DNA of 64,000 nucleotides, taken from contig CM055883.1 of the NCBI GenBank assembly GCA_029582165.1, forward strand, positions 20,120,501 to 20,184,500. The letters run 5' to 3'. The position numbers and the translations under genes are program-made. This document shows positions 37,001-45,152 of the stretch, piece after piece. Each line of letters opens with the position of its first letter. Position 1 is the stretch's first letter. The notes beneath the pieces are model-generated. The model did no database searches. It was not told the DNA's origin and was given only the letters and a program-made list of their open reading frames with translations. This DNA comes from Portulaca oleracea. Taxonomy: Eukaryota > Streptophyta > Magnoliopsida > Caryophyllales > Portulacaceae.

Positions 37001-39448
37001 GACTTAAAATCTGTCTGATTACTCATCAGACCAAAAAAAAAGTTCCTGGGGGATGCCTCTGTACAATTTTTATAGTCTATTTTGCATTGTGATTCCATCC
37101 TTGTACGCATCTGTTGCACCCTGTCCTTATTTCCATTTTTGAAACTTCAAACAAATGATTTTGTACATAGTCTGTCTGTTGGGTCTCTTGTCATAAACCT
37201 CTTTGCATGATGTAAAGCTTGCCTATGTTTGGATCTGCCTAGACCTTGTTCAGGCTGGATGCACACAATGGCGGATCCAGGATTTAGAGTATGTGGTGTC
37301 AGGATAATTTTTTTTTTTAAAAAAAAAATCAAACATCACAAATAAATGCTAAATAAACGTCAAAAATAACCTATTCATGATAGTGTAATACATAAACTTC
37401 AAAGTAAGCACTAAAAATGACATTGAATAACTAATATAACATAACAAATAATTTATATGTAATTGCCGCCTTGATAAATAAATTTGTAAAAACGTACAGA
37501 ATGCAAAAAAATACAGAAAGTGCTACCAACTGGTATTAAACCCACGACCTAAGAGTCACGCATCAGTTCCTATAGACACAAAGGGATGGACAACAGCGAG
37601 CTATCTAGCTTTTGTGATTCTATGTGGCATCAAATGGTATATAACCTCAATAATTTCCTCTTTTTTTTCCTAAACAGATTTTTTCACAAAAATTTTAGTG
37701 GTGTCGACACCACACTTGCATACGTAGATCCGCCCATGGATGCACATTGTGGTTTTGCTACTGTTGTTCTCCTGCTGCCATTATGGTTCTGTTTGCAACT
37801 TCCTGTCTCTCTCTTCCCTCGCTTGTTCTTTTTAGCCTTTCATTTTTTCTTTTCGAAAAAAATGTGTGGGTTGGGGGGGGGGGGTTCTTTTGGACTGCCT
37901 TGGAACCATGTAACAAAAAGATAATGAGTAAAACGATGATATATGTTTGGTATTTTGTTATGTATCTAAAGCAATAATTCTATATACAGAATATACTGCA
38001 TGTTTTGTAGTACACTTTGTGAATATCTATTCCAGGGATTCTCTTCTCGTAGTTTCCTACCCAAATATCCATTGGGTTTGGATCTAAGGTTTTGCATGGG
38101 ATTGGTATGATGAAAGTGGGTCTGCTTTGTGACAGTACATTGAAGAAACTGAAGATCTGGCAATAAAAGGGTTGGAGCAGAACAGACATATACTTGATGA
38201 AGTTTCCAAGGAGCTGCTGGAGAGGTCTAGGATTACTGGGCTGGTAATTGCTCATTGTATTTTCTGTTTGCCACATAATCAAACTGTCAGCAACAGAATA
38301 CTGGAAAGTTTCCGGGATATTATACTGCTCAGCCTTTTGGTTAAGTTCTATAATACCCTGCGTTTCACTTGTATTCTTCTGAAAATGCACCCCAAATCTT
38401 ATTTGTTACAACAAGCAACAAACCCCAGTATAGTCCCCCACTAATGCGAGATCTGTGGGGATTTCAGATGTAGGCAGCCTTCCCCCGATGCATGGAGTGC
38501 ATGAAGAGGCTGATTTCGGCAGACCCAATCCCATATCTTATTTGTTATGAATTTTTTTAAATCAATTGTTAAAGAAATAGGATGTGTGGGGTTGGGGGTA
38601 TTTGGATGTGTAAAACTTGCATGGGTTTCAATCTGTATAAATTCTTCTGCATATCAGTGGGTTTTAGTCAGTGTAGAGTCTTGTACCTATGATATGAGAA
38701 GGTTAACTATCTGGTTTTAATCTTGTTTCATGCAGGAGGTCCAGGAGCGGATGAAAAGACTCTCTCCAATCATGTTTGAAGATTTTGTAAAGCCATTCCA
38801 AATCGACTTAGATCAGGTACCACTGATCCCATTTTCCCAAATGCTCTGCCTTGGGGTGTTGGCTTGCTTTCATTGCATTGGTAGAATAAATCACAAGTGG
38901 CAAATACTCACTTGGACAATGTTTACTTTTCGTGAACCTATACCCCCCCCCCCCCCCCCCCTTCTCCCTGGTTGTCTCAAATGTTGAATTTTAAGGCATG
39001 TCTAAAAAAGACAAAAATCAAACTGATACCCAGGAGTGCTGGGATTTGTGATTATATAGATGTGAAAGCATCGGCTACCTATATTGCTACAACAAAGAAA
39101 TAAGAAGTTAGACCTTGAACCTTTATGGTTATTGAATGAACAAACAGCACACAAATGTTGAGTCACAAACTTTTGCCTTTCTTCATTCATGTCCTTAAGG
39201 AAAGAGGGGGATAAAAGTTGAAGAGTCTAATATGGTTGTTCAAGTGATGGCATGTATTGATTATCATTTGTGAATAATTAGGAAGCATATAATTAATTAT
39301 AAAAAGAAGATCATCTCCAACAGGTGTATTGGGAAACTAATGGTGTTAATGAGGGTGACATTTGTTTCAGGAGGGTCCATTGCCCCACAATGACCGGTTG
39401 CGGTATAAGCCGTTGGACATATATCCTGCCCCACTTCACAGATGTTAA
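9914..39448 (+). CDS. FTSHI4: FTSHI4: plastid inner-envelope FtsH-like AAA+ ATPase (19 exons)
   Basis: Exons: 9914-10234, 10789-10973, 15483-15709, 16298-16575, 16723-16800, 16885-17127, 17215-17355, 18648-18815, 21383-21495, 22414-22630, 30536-30607, 30919-31038, 31121-31237, 31328-31504, 33160-33279, 33382-33456, 38136-38243, 38736-38816, 39371-39448. All introns are GT-AG and phases agree, giving 972 residues. Domains: transit peptide (~1-60), membrane segments ~117-137 and ~396-420, Walker A GPPGTGKT 497-504, Walker B VFIDE 552-556, N607 and Arg fingers R621/R624, HEAGH 733-737. From memory the exon 2-19 product closely matches Arabidopsis FTSHI4 (At5g64580), an embryo-essential protein of the Ycf2-FtsHi envelope complex linked to protein import; I recall it as somewhat shorter, mainly at the N terminus. 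Start chosen as the first ATG in a Ser-rich frame. Exon 1 is the least certain part. Confidence 0.88.
10789..10973 (+). CDS. FTSHI4: FTSHI4 exon 2: first membrane segment
   Basis: Starts after TTGTCCAG and ends AGAAG|GTCAGT (phase 2). Encodes SWEPKRIGALVLYLIAVIVS, a hydrophobic segment at residues ~117-137, then EKKELMDAYMEALIPEPTPS. The last stretch is a recognisable FTSHI4 signature. Confidence 0.9.
11200..12010 (+). pseudogene. LINE ORF2 3' fragment (zf-RVT region) in FTSHI4 intron 2
   Basis: Broken + strand frames read ASIAYYREQSLGSNVWSPFF, NALNVAKLVDSSQDTVKWVF, then IIWKSLAPLKIAFFLFVK and RCSICMRDLESLDHLLLHC. This is the layout at the end of plant LINE reverse transcriptases, where a Cys/His cluster (zf-RVT) follows the RT domain. 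Frames change several times, and a G16 homopolymer (11588-11603) interrupts the copy. The boundaries are approximate. Confidence 0.65.
12465..12644 (+). mobile_element. tRNA-derived SINE (Au-SINE-like) in FTSHI4 intron 2
   Basis: A 180-bp unit flanked by a 17-bp target duplication: ATCGTAGAGTATCCAAA (12448-12464) and ATCGTAGAGTATCTAAA (12645-12661), 16 of 17 identical. It has a pol III A-box-like TTGGTGCAACGATTGAGTTG and a B-box-like GATTCGAGTC, and ends GCACCAGGCTGCCC, as in the widespread plant Au SINE as I recall it. Open frames across it are spurious. Confidence 0.85.
13192..13896 (+). mobile_element. Cassandra-type TRIM retrotransposon carrying 5S rRNA-like sequence in its LTRs
   Basis: Two direct LTRs, 13192-13485 and 13621-13896, each start TGTAATACCCC and end GTTACA. 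Perfect 5-bp target duplications GAAAC flank the element (13187-13191 and 13897-13901). TGGTATTAGAGCC at 13488-13500 is a tRNA-Met-type primer-binding site. AAGTGGGGGTGA just before LTR 2 is the polypurine tract. The LTRs contain 5S rRNA-like sequence: AGTTAAGCGTGCTTGG (A-box region) in both, and GGATGGGTGACCTCCTGGGA (C-box region) intact only in LTR 1. Cassandra elements are non-coding and rely on proteins in trans. It lies in FTSHI4 intron 2 in the sense direction. Confidence 0.93.
14163..14475. repeat. GTCAC/GTGAC-rich block with a 48-bp tandem duplication
   Basis: Two copies of a 48-bp unit starting CCTTGCGGAAGGGTCAAG lie at 14236-14283 and 14284-14331. The block is rich in the inverted motif GTCAC...GTGAC (TCACGGGCGTGAC twice, TCACAACCGTGACC, TCACGACCGTGACC). 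It is in FTSHI4 intron 2 and may be part of an unidentified retroelement. The - strand frames here are repeat by-products. Confidence 0.6.
15483..16575 (+). CDS. FTSHI4: FTSHI4 exons 3-4: N-terminal soluble region
   Basis: Exon 3 (15483-15709) follows CACTGCAG and reads KKGMWRKTMPKGLKIKKFVE...STYIGEDAWEDD. Exon 4 (16298-16575) follows GAATTGTAG and reads SWRERLQAWNEVMEKEKL, EFDMKEVEESLRKD, then WISKRWWRYRPKLPYTYFL and KLDSSE. Charged, helix-prone sequence, presumed to lie between the two membrane segments. The 588-bp intron between them carries a T12-G16 tract at 16201-16228. Confidence 0.9.
16723..17355 (+). CDS. FTSHI4: FTSHI4 exons 5-7: second membrane segment and AAA linker
   Basis: Exon 5 (16723-16800) reads VAAIVFTEDLKRLYVTMKEG. 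Exon 6 (16885-17127) reads VDIPLDPYLFETI, then the hydrophobic KVVIALLPGILILWFIRES at residues ~396-414. Exon 7 (17215-17355) reads ETKSMYREVVLGGDVWDLLD and NPMQYYEREVKFVR, the start of the AAA module. Introns 5 and 6 are short (84 and 87 bp), the compact ancestral state unlike the TE-swollen introns elsewhere. Confidence 0.92.
17481..18070. mobile_element. hAT-type non-autonomous element (590 bp) in FTSHI4 intron 7
   Basis: Terminal inverted repeats TAGGGCTGAGCAT / ATGCTCAGCCCTA. The flanking 8-bp target duplication is AAATAGAA (17473-17480) and AAATAGAG (18071-18078), 7 of 8. Inside are many GGTCCAGT/GTCCAGTC repeats near both ends and a GC-rich middle (about 17645-17885) that looks unlike the rest and may be captured. 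No transposase frame. Confidence 0.88.
18648..18815 (+). CDS. FTSHI4: FTSHI4 exon 8: Walker A
   Basis: Residues 492-547. GVLLSGPPGTGKT gives an intact Walker A with Lys503 and Thr504. It continues LFARTLAKESGLPFVFASGA and EFTDSERSGAARINEMF. The segment replaces the EMFVGVGASRVRDLF pore-loop/Walker region of proteolytic FtsH, a FTSHI4-specific difference. Confidence 0.95.
19164..19842. mobile_element. Stowaway-like MITE with nested foldback in FTSHI4 intron 8
   Basis: Ends CTCCCTTTGTTTCGTATTA and its near-complement TAATATGAAACAGAGGGAG, both flanked by TA (19162-19163 and 19843-19844), as in Stowaway/mariner MITEs. At 679 bp it is long for the class. Inside is a second inverted repeat of ~50 bp (about 19309-19358 and 19670-19720) with the core TATTTTGATGTAATTATTTT, suggesting one foldback element inserted in another. 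Confidence 0.75.
20100..21280. other. FTSHI4 intron 8, 3' part: nothing recognised
   Basis: A - strand frame of 92 codons at 20418-20140 has no family resemblance I can name. The rest is ordinary AT-rich intron sequence. Confidence 0.3.
21383..22630 (+). CDS. FTSHI4: FTSHI4 exons 9-10: Walker B and second region of homology
   Basis: Exon 9 (21383-21495) reads APSFVFIDEVDAIAGRH, with the Asp-Glu pair at 555-556, then RRRATFEALIAQLDG. Exon 10 (22414-22630) joins in phase 2 (GA|C) and reads KEKTGVDRYSLRQAV, LCATNRPDELDLEFVRAGR and IDRRLYIGLPDAKQRVQ. Sensor-1 Asn607 and Arg fingers 621 and 624 are present, so ATP hydrolysis looks competent. Intron 9 (21496-22413, 918 bp) shows nothing recognisable. 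Confidence 0.95.
23512..26554. mobile_element. Long foldback element (about 3 kb, ~0.8-kb inverted arms) in FTSHI4 intron 10
   Basis: Ends CATAGTTGCCAGGATCGG on the left and, read inward from the right, CATAGTTGCCAAGGTCGG. The arms run about 23512-24302 and 25738-26554. Both carry the same frame in opposite directions: MAGDIP(S/A)GG(V/I)ATPS then FDFSFVFFKLKCRW at 23931 (+) and 26107 (-). The termini resemble those of the 35932-36714 element (GTTRCCWGGA core), suggesting a shared hAT-like lineage. No matching target duplication is visible. The centre holds a LINE fragment, so the element captured or was hit by a LINE. Confidence 0.75.
24818..25231 (+). pseudogene. LINE reverse transcriptase fragment
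   Basis: Reads LIPEKANAINIKDFRPVSLA, YKPLSKVLALRL, IANELIDSRVK and VVCKLDFEMAYDHVNWDFL: the DFRPISL, KVLA.RL and KLDFEKAYDHVNW blocks of the non-LTR reverse transcriptase fingers/palm. The catalytic FADD box is absent. About 138 codons are open, then the frame is lost. It lies between the arms of the foldback element. Confidence 0.88.
26560..30400. other. FTSHI4 intron 10, 3' part: mostly unclassified, with LINE traces
   Basis: No complete element identified. Around 28590-28860 the + strand carries short LINE-like pieces in changing frames (LLNFFLWVG, RNVFIFDGGFS, IWKFAAPLKVHFVV) resembling the LINE piece in intron 2. Three long G-runs sit at 28563, 28871 and 29971. Bases 26800-27560 look like transposon-derived repeat but no termini were found. 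Confidence 0.4.
30536..31038 (+). CDS. FTSHI4: FTSHI4 exons 11-12: AAA small (helical) subdomain
   Basis: Exon 11 (30536-30607), after CTTCTACAG, reads LVFRTVGYSGADIRNLVNEA, the sensor-2 helix region. Exon 12 (30919-31038), after GCATACAG, reads QQDIVDVLDKQLLEGMGVLL and TEEEQQKCEQS, which leads into the peptidase-like domain. Exon 11 lies only about 100 bp after a T/G homopolymer tract (G15 at 30415-30429). Confidence 0.93.
31121..31504 (+). CDS. FTSHI4: FTSHI4 exons 13-14: peptidase-like domain with HEAGH
   Basis: Exon 13 (31121-31237) reads EKRRLLAIHEAGHVVLAHLF with HEAGH at residues 733-737, matching the zinc-binding HExxH consensus, then DWHAFSQLLPGGK. Exon 14 (31328-31504) reads VSVFYPREDMVDQGYTTFGY, VVAHGGRCAERVVFG and DGGKDDLEKITK. 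The last Asp pair (812-813) aligns by eye with the region that gives the third zinc ligand in FtsH. The usual LGGRAAEE is altered to HGGRCAER. Confidence 0.93.
31740..32365. mobile_element. MITE with ~60-bp inverted repeats in FTSHI4 intron 14
   Basis: The left end reads TGGAAATTGGATTTGAATAA and CTACTTAGGGCC; the right end, inverted, reads TGGAAAATTGGATTTGAGTA and CTACTTAGGGCC. The inverted repeat is about 60 bp. No clear target duplication, so the superfamily is open. The interior is non-coding. Confidence 0.6.
33160..33456 (+). CDS. FTSHI4: FTSHI4 exons 15-16: C-terminal helices
   Basis: Exon 15 (33160-33279) reads IAREMVISPRNARLGLTALT and DRPDSPDGELIRYK. Exon 16 (33382-33456) reads WDDPHVIPAEMTPEVSELFT then RELTR. 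These correspond to the helical bundle that closes the FtsH peptidase domain. Intron 15 is only 102 bp; intron 16, which follows, is 4.7 kb with five MITEs. Confidence 0.93.
33775..34155. mobile_element. MITE (GGGTGTGTTTGG termini) in FTSHI4 intron 16
   Basis: Ends GGGTGTGTTTGGT and ACCAAACACACCC with 3-bp ATT on both sides, compatible with a PIF/Harbinger-like MITE. The interior has repeated GAAAAT/ATTTTC pairs that would fold back, and a (GA)n run of about 40 bp at 33959-33998. Confidence 0.75.
34262..34485. mobile_element. hAT-type MITE (224 bp) in FTSHI4 intron 16
   Basis: Termini TAGCACTGGCAAAA and TTTTTGCCAGCGCTA. The 8-bp target duplication is ATTCTGAC (34254-34261) and GTTCTGAC (34486-34493), 7 of 8. 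The interior is made of GTCCGACCCGAATTACCCGA-type repeats. Confidence 0.85.
34649..34915. mobile_element. Stowaway-like MITE in FTSHI4 intron 16
   Basis: The left end CTTCCTCCGTGCCTAAATG then TTTGTC pairs with the right end GACAAACATTTTGGGATGGG followed by GGAG. This is the CTCCCTCCGTCCC-type terminus of Stowaway elements, with TA before the left end. The right boundary is uncertain by a few bases. Confidence 0.6.
35932..36714. mobile_element. hAT-type non-autonomous element (783 bp) in FTSHI4 intron 16
   Basis: Ends CTACGTTACCTGGAC and GTCCAGGTAACATAG, flanked by a perfect 8-bp target duplication AGGATCAC (35924-35931 and 36715-36722). A segment at about 36067-36190 is similar (roughly two thirds identical by eye) to the inverted arms of the foldback element at 23512-26554, including GGGCTTTTGGT and CCCACCGGTGGG. 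No transposase frame; the open frames near 36104-36428 belong to this captured-looking segment. Confidence 0.88.
37266..37737. mobile_element. Mutator-type MITE (472 bp) in FTSHI4 intron 16
   Basis: Termini ATGGCGGATCCAGG and GATCCGCCCAT are near inverted copies. Both sides carry the 9-bp duplication GGATGCACA (37257-37265 and 37738-37746), the length made by Mutator-like transposases. The interior is AT-rich and non-coding. Confidence 0.8.
38136..39448 (+). CDS. FTSHI4: FTSHI4 exons 17-19: C-terminus
   Basis: Exon 17 (38136-38243) reads YIEETEDLAIKGLEQNRHIL then EVSKELLERSRITGL. Exon 18 (38736-38816) reads EVQERMKRLSPIMFEDFVKP. Exon 19 (39371-39448) reads EGPLPHNDRLRYKPLDIYPA then PLHRC and TAA. 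The PLHR end is a FTSHI4 hallmark as I recall it. Intron 18 carries the only long C-run in the gene (C19 at 38943-38961). Confidence 0.92.
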
Positions 39449-40400
39449 AACATTGGATGCTCTCGACTGGTAACATAGACGGATTAGGCACCCTTGTGGG
39501 GGTGTAACTTAGATGGATTAGGCACCCTTGTGGTGCTCGCTCACAAGGTGTTCCCTGTAATCTGAAGCAAATTTTTTGGAGGGAAACAGCCAGCAGGTGT
39601 TGTATGGGCATGCTTTAATCTAATAAGGTCTTATGGTGAAGAAGGATAGGACAATTGTGAGTCCAAGCTCCAATCAAATACATAGAGAAAGGTAATGATA
39701 GCTATAGGTGGTGTACATTGGAGGGAACAAGCTAGATGAGCTATGGACTCTAATTTTGTTGCACTCTAGTTGGTTTTTCCTTTTTTCAGGGTTCAGAGGA
39801 TGTACGTGGGAAGGAAATTGTTGTGGGTACATGACATCAACTCTGGAATAGAGCAACAGAGGATGCGAGGGGGAAAACTGAGAAGAGGAAAGCGGTTAGC
39901 AGCGGCTTAGAAAGAAAGAAGAAATTACAGATACATACTCTGCTCAATTCATGTATATTTATTTATGCTCAACTATGTAAGGCTGGTTATCTTGTATCTT
40001 GTATACTACTGGCTAATTCCTCTCCCTCCCTCCCTCCGGCTTAAAATCTCGTCAAAGTTTGGGATTGAATATAGTTCAGCAAATTCCCCTTCATGAATTT
40101 TGTGATTAGCATGGGTTGATTGTTATTATTATTATTATTAGTAAAACTCCACTTTTTAGACATACATACACTTGTCAAACTTGTAGAGTGTGGGCGTTAT
40201 GTAACTTAATTACAATTTAATTTAATTTTGAATCATAAGTTAATGTCTTTATTTTAAAAAACAATATATCTTATATAGGACCGTCTCATGTTAAAATAAC
40301 GTGAGACGGGGTGCCATGTCAGACAGTAAAAAAAGGGGGTCACTCTCTTAATTCATGTGTGTTGCACTCTCCATATATATAGTCTCTAATCTCTCTCCCT
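39449..40400. other. FTSHI4 3' UTR and downstream spacer
   Basis: Just after the stop, a 34-bp period is repeated twice (39472-39500 and 39506-39533, core GATTAGGCACCCTTGTGG). No sure poly(A) signal was placed. Near 40281-40309 a 13-bp inverted repeat (CCGTCTCATGTTA...TAACGTGAGACGG, one mismatch) forms a strong hairpin. This GAGACGG motif is common in repeats of some eudicots. No other gene seen. Confidence 0.5.
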
Positions 40401-41989
40401 CACCTCCTATTGTGAAACCTGAATGATCTGAGCAAATTAGTCACTGTCTCCGCGCGAAAATCGTCCGGCGTCCTCGAATAATATAGTCGTCTCGGGTAAG
40501 TAAATCTTGCTACATATATTCGATTGTGGATGTCGGGATTATATGTCAATGTTGAAAGTGTGAATATTTGAATTAGTGACCATTGTTCCAATTTAAATTC
40601 GAACAATGGAGAAATGTTAGAAGGTGCAAGATTTTTGAATATACTTCGTTGACTACTATTATGATTTTTTGAAATTCACTTATGTTTTGTAATCGTTTGA
40701 TATAGCGTGATGTAATCGTTTTTAAGCAATTCTTGAATACTTGGTTCGGGGAATGTAATGTTTGTTGAGATTGATACATATGATTGTGCGATTGAATAAC
40801 TCGATTTGGTGACAGTAATCTTTGTATAGTTGAAAGCAATCCTGTTCAACAATCCTTGATTCTTATGTGTCAATGAATGTATTGAGATGGATATACTTGA
40901 CTAGTATCCAATCTATGGGTGACTGATAATATGTTATCTTGATTGTTTGATATCTCGTGCTTTTGCGTCGATTAATTTAATTGGATAATAGGTGACTAAT
41001 ACATTTTGAAAATGTGACCAATGTTATATGATTTATTGATTTATTGGTGACTAATATATAATTTAATTGGATTATAGGCGAGAATGACATAGAAGTTGAT
41101 TGCGGTATGACTATTTATGTTTCCCATGTGACAATCAGTGACAAACGAGTATTTAGTATTGTTATGGTAACAATCTTACAAAATGCATATATGACTATTT
41201 AGCCTTGATAAGGAGACTATTGTCGTTAGTAAGTATGGTCATTTCGAAATTTTTATCTCTTTAAATTAAAAGAGTAACATACTGGTTCTATTGATATGAC
41301 TATTACTTGTTTTGATATCTTGTTCAAAAATTCAATTTATATTATAATATATGTGACTAGTAATCAATATATGGGTGGATAATAATATATACTTGACTAG
41401 TATTTAATTTATGGGGGACTAATAATATGTTACCTCGATTTTTTGATATCTCTTTTTTTTTTGCATCCACTATTTTGATTGTATTATAGGTGACTAATAT
41501 ACGTTGAAAATGTGACAAATAATATATGTTTTATTGGTTAGTAGTGGAATAATAAATGATGTAGAAGTGGGAAATAATGTTTTTGATATGTTTGAATAAT
41601 GTAGTAACAAAAATGATGAAACCACACAATGAGACGCCGGATGAGGGTCAGATTGGTGGTGAGAATGACAAAAGAAAGATCACAAAGAATCAAGAATCTC
41701 TTTCAGAGGAGGAAAAGACCCAATGCGACACGAGCAAATGGTGATATGAATGGCTCCAGATATGTTGAGGAAATTGGAACCAAAACACCCAGAAAAAAAT
41801 TGATTTAATATATTAGTGTACGTGTTAATTCTATGATATTTTTATATAACTATTTAACTTTGGTAGTTTTACTATTTAGGGTTAGTGGATGAGGAGGACT
41901 TTTGCATTTTTATACAACAATTTTATATTGGTGTATAATTATGATGTGAATGTTTTCGTTAATACTGTACAATATTTGTTGGAAATTTG
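40401..41989. repeat. AT-rich sequence with internal direct repeats
   Basis: About 40890-41050 and 41340-41540 are diverged direct copies (core GACTAGTA...TAATATATGGG, ATATCTC, ATTATAGGTGACTAATA). No gene recognised. The sequence belongs to the same AT-rich family that fills much of 45854-48462 and 63239-63630. Confidence 0.55.
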
Positions 41990-42241
41990 GAATATCGTTC
42001 TTGATGGCTTACGTGTGACTATTTATAATAGTGTGTATGATTATATAAGTATATTAGTTGAACTTAGATATCTCGGCACACTAAGTACACAATATTAGTC
42101 ATTGCATGACAGAAAATTAGTTATATGTAAGTATTTTAAATGGTTGAAATTATCTGTTTTCGGAAAATTTAATTATTTATAAACGTTTTTTTCGTGATAA
42201 TTGGAAGGTTTCGATTGTTTGCCAAATTCGGATTAGCAAAC
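41990..42241. repeat. First half of a duplicated AT-rich block, split by solo LTR B
   Basis: Continues at 45854-46165 after the solo LTR and matches about 47395-47945 as a direct copy. Shared phrases are TAATAGTGTGTATGA, TTGTTTTCGGAAAATTTAATT, TATGAACGTACATGG and TTATATCCGAAAATA. The second copy is uninterrupted, so it shows the state before insertion. Confidence 0.75.
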
Positions 42242-43544
42242 TGTAAAACCCCGAAAAATCCAAAGATGTTGACGTGACGTCGTTAGTATATTATGTTTGA
42301 CTTCGTGTTTTATTATTATTCGTTTGTGTTTTTTTTTTTTTTTTTTGCTAACACTTGAGCTCGTAGGATCGTGAGGGACTAACAAAGGTGTATTGGTAAT
42401 ATCATGGGTTGTCATTGTTATTATTAGTATTATTACTATTATTATTATCATGATTACAATTATGATTATTATTGTTAGTACTATTACCTGATTATTATTG
42501 TTATATGATTATTATTACTATTAGGTGATTATCATAATGTGTCTTTTTTTATTATTATTATTAGTGCTAGTTATTAGAAGTAGTATTAGTATTAGTATTA
42601 ACTAGTAGGATTAATTAGGAGTATTAGTAGGGGTAAAGTTCATCTTAGTTAGAATTGGGTATGATTTGATTTGTTAGTCAGTTAGGAAGTTTTGTTAGAG
42701 TTGGATTAGGATTTTAATCAGTTAGGAAAGGGAGGATTAGAGCTTAATGAAGGCTAATTAACCTAAGTCACAAACAAACACACGACACTCCTCCCTACCT
42801 TCTTTACTCTCTCTTTCCTCTCTCACACTCTCTGCCGTTTCATCTCAACCACCGTAGCAGCTGCCGCCGGACCGTCACCGGCCACCACCTCAAACCCCGG
42901 CAGCCACCACGAACCACCACAGCTTTCCCTACTTCCCCTCTTCTCTCACTTTCGATTTTCTTCCTCCCCCTCCGCTCGGTTATTGCCCCGTCGCGCCGTC
43001 AACAATTGATGTCGCCGCGCACCACCACACAGACCGAAGGCCGCCGCCCTTCCACGTCAGACGACCGCCGCGCCTCCACTGTTGCCAGCATCCATCGTGG
43101 TCGTCGCCCAGAACGAGAGGAAGACGACCGCTGGTGATGTTGCTGCTTTCGACCCGCGATAACGGCCAACCCCGCCACCACCGAGACCGCCCGTGGTCAC
43201 TGATCCGACGTCAAAAGTCAGCGCACAGGCCACCGGAGGCTACCGCTCAGCCGGCCTTACCACCAAACCACAACCCCGAGCCACCGAGCCGCGTAACAAA
43301 GCTTGTTTCTTGCTGCTGTTGGGACGTTCGTCGCACCCCCGTCGGGCACCCCACCACCTTGTTGTCGTCCCAGAGCCGCCGCCGCCTCCAGTCAGCCGCC
43401 TCGGCTTCCTTCCTCTCTTGTTTTTGGGTATAAACTTCAACCTTGGTCCTAGCTGTGTGTTGGTAGTAATATGCATGCTGCTGTGCTATGGATACGTACG
43501 TAATCCATATATACATGTTAATCTTGCTTCTTAACTATTCGTTT

Positions 43545-43545
43545 G

Positions 43546-43599
<54 letters not shown>

Positions 43600-43600
43600 T
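43545..43600. repeat. (ATT)n microsatellite
   Basis: About 18 units of ATT/TTA inside solo LTR B. Confidence 0.95.
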
Positions 43601-45152
43601 GTGTTTTGATATGGTTTGGATTCATATTCATGAATATATTGCTTAATTATAGTTCTACTTTATGACTTATTTGTTTTAAATTAAGTATTCATTTTATACG
43701 TTAAAACTATGTTAAGTAATTAAAAGTCATGTTGTATTTTATTAAAAGGTGTTCTAAAACCCCCTCCTTCTGTTTTCTATAATTTTGTAATGTATTATAT
43801 TTACTAAAATTTCAAAGTTTACGTAATTATGTTATTATTACGTGTATATATTATTAATACGTGACTATCGAGTCTTCTTTGTGAAAATTTATGTTGTAAT
43901 TACCTAAAGAGAATTCTAAAACTTCTTTGATTGTTTTATATGTTTTATATTATTTATGTTTAGAAAGTTTTTAAACTTTACGCATTTACCTAAAAAGGTT
44001 TAAATTATCTGGTTATAACTGGTAGCTTTTGGACCTTGGTTGGATTAGATTAAGTACCCTTACCCTTAGGTACTGTTTTAAGTCCAAATTAGAACCCGGA
44101 GATCAATTTGTAAAAGTTAGAACCGAAATAACAAATTAATAAATAACCGTTAACGGGACAGTTTCGTTAGTGTCTAAAGATCGAGTCACCACGGCTAGTG
44201 TAGTTACCTTTTGATCGAGCCCTTTGAACTGGAGGTTCCCTTAGATGTTAGGAACCATAGGAATTTTACGGATCGAACGTTTGATTTGTATAGCCCGAGT
44301 TATAACCGTTTTACCGGAACCTGTCAGATCTGGACCAATGGGAAAGACGGGTGTTTTTGAGGTCCTTCGGGACTGAGTTGGGCTTAACCATCAACATAGA
44401 AGTTTTAGTAGACATCCAGAGGTTTCCGAAAAGTCCAGAACCAGACCCATAGGATGTCGGGAAGTCGAGTTGTGACCCGTTTTATGTGAATGTTATAATC
44501 TGTCCTCTGTTTGCTTTTATTTATAAAGAATTGTTGAGTGAAATTAATGTGTGATCATGTTATGTGTTATCTTAGAGATGTTAAGTGTAATTTCGTAAAT
44601 GTTAGGAACCTAAGTGTTCCTAGGGGATGGGTTAGGTAGTTAATAGTTAATTCTAACTTCGTTAGAACGCGTTTTGATTAGATAATTACTTTTATTCTAG
44701 GCCCGAGTTAGTGCGAGACGTTAGTGAGCTCAAGTGTGTTCTTCTTTTGCTGTGTTGTGAAGTATATCAGGTAATTGTCTATGCTCTAATCCCCATCGGG
44801 ATGCTCTTTAAATGTGTTTTGATGTTTTATAATTTATTTTGAGAATTGCATCCCGAAAGGGGACTTTTGTGGAAATACGACCATCTGTTTTTGATAATCT
44901 TTTGATTCGATTGTGGTTTTTGGTTTATTTGAGTTGAGAAATTGGATGGTCTTTTATTCGAAGTTTTGTTAATGGTTTTGATAACTTGGGATGGTTTGAC
45001 TTGAGAGTTGTGAGCTGAGTTTGAATAATATACTAAATAATTCAAGTGGAAACGTTAAGCGGGTTTCGGGGGATAACCTGTTGTGCAGGTGTAACAACCT
45101 GCAGGGTTATGGACCAGGAGATCAGGGCTTCCTTCCCTGATATAGGATAGTA

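Larger units (their letters stand above)
11588..38961 (+). repeat. Poly-G tracts in FTSHI4 introns
   Basis: Runs of 10 or more G on the sense strand: 11588-11603 (16), 12838-12849 (12), 16213-16228 (16), 24291-24302 (12), 28563-28576 (14), 28871-28880 (10), 29971-29984 (14), 30415-30429 (15), 35671-35686 (16), 37873-37884 (12). One C-run of 19 lies at 38943-38961. I saw no G or C run of this length elsewhere in the window. All are intronic; two follow directly on T-runs. Confidence 0.85.

Noticed and set aside
9914..39448. FTSHI5 as identity of the gene
   Set aside because: FTSHI5 is much longer and has a different AAA sequence as I recall it; the Walker A surroundings, HEAGH region and PLHR end fit FTSHI4.
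42999..43534. Several overlapping frames in a GC-rich stretch
   Set aside because: Open on both strands because of GC content, inside solo LTR B, with no family resemblance.
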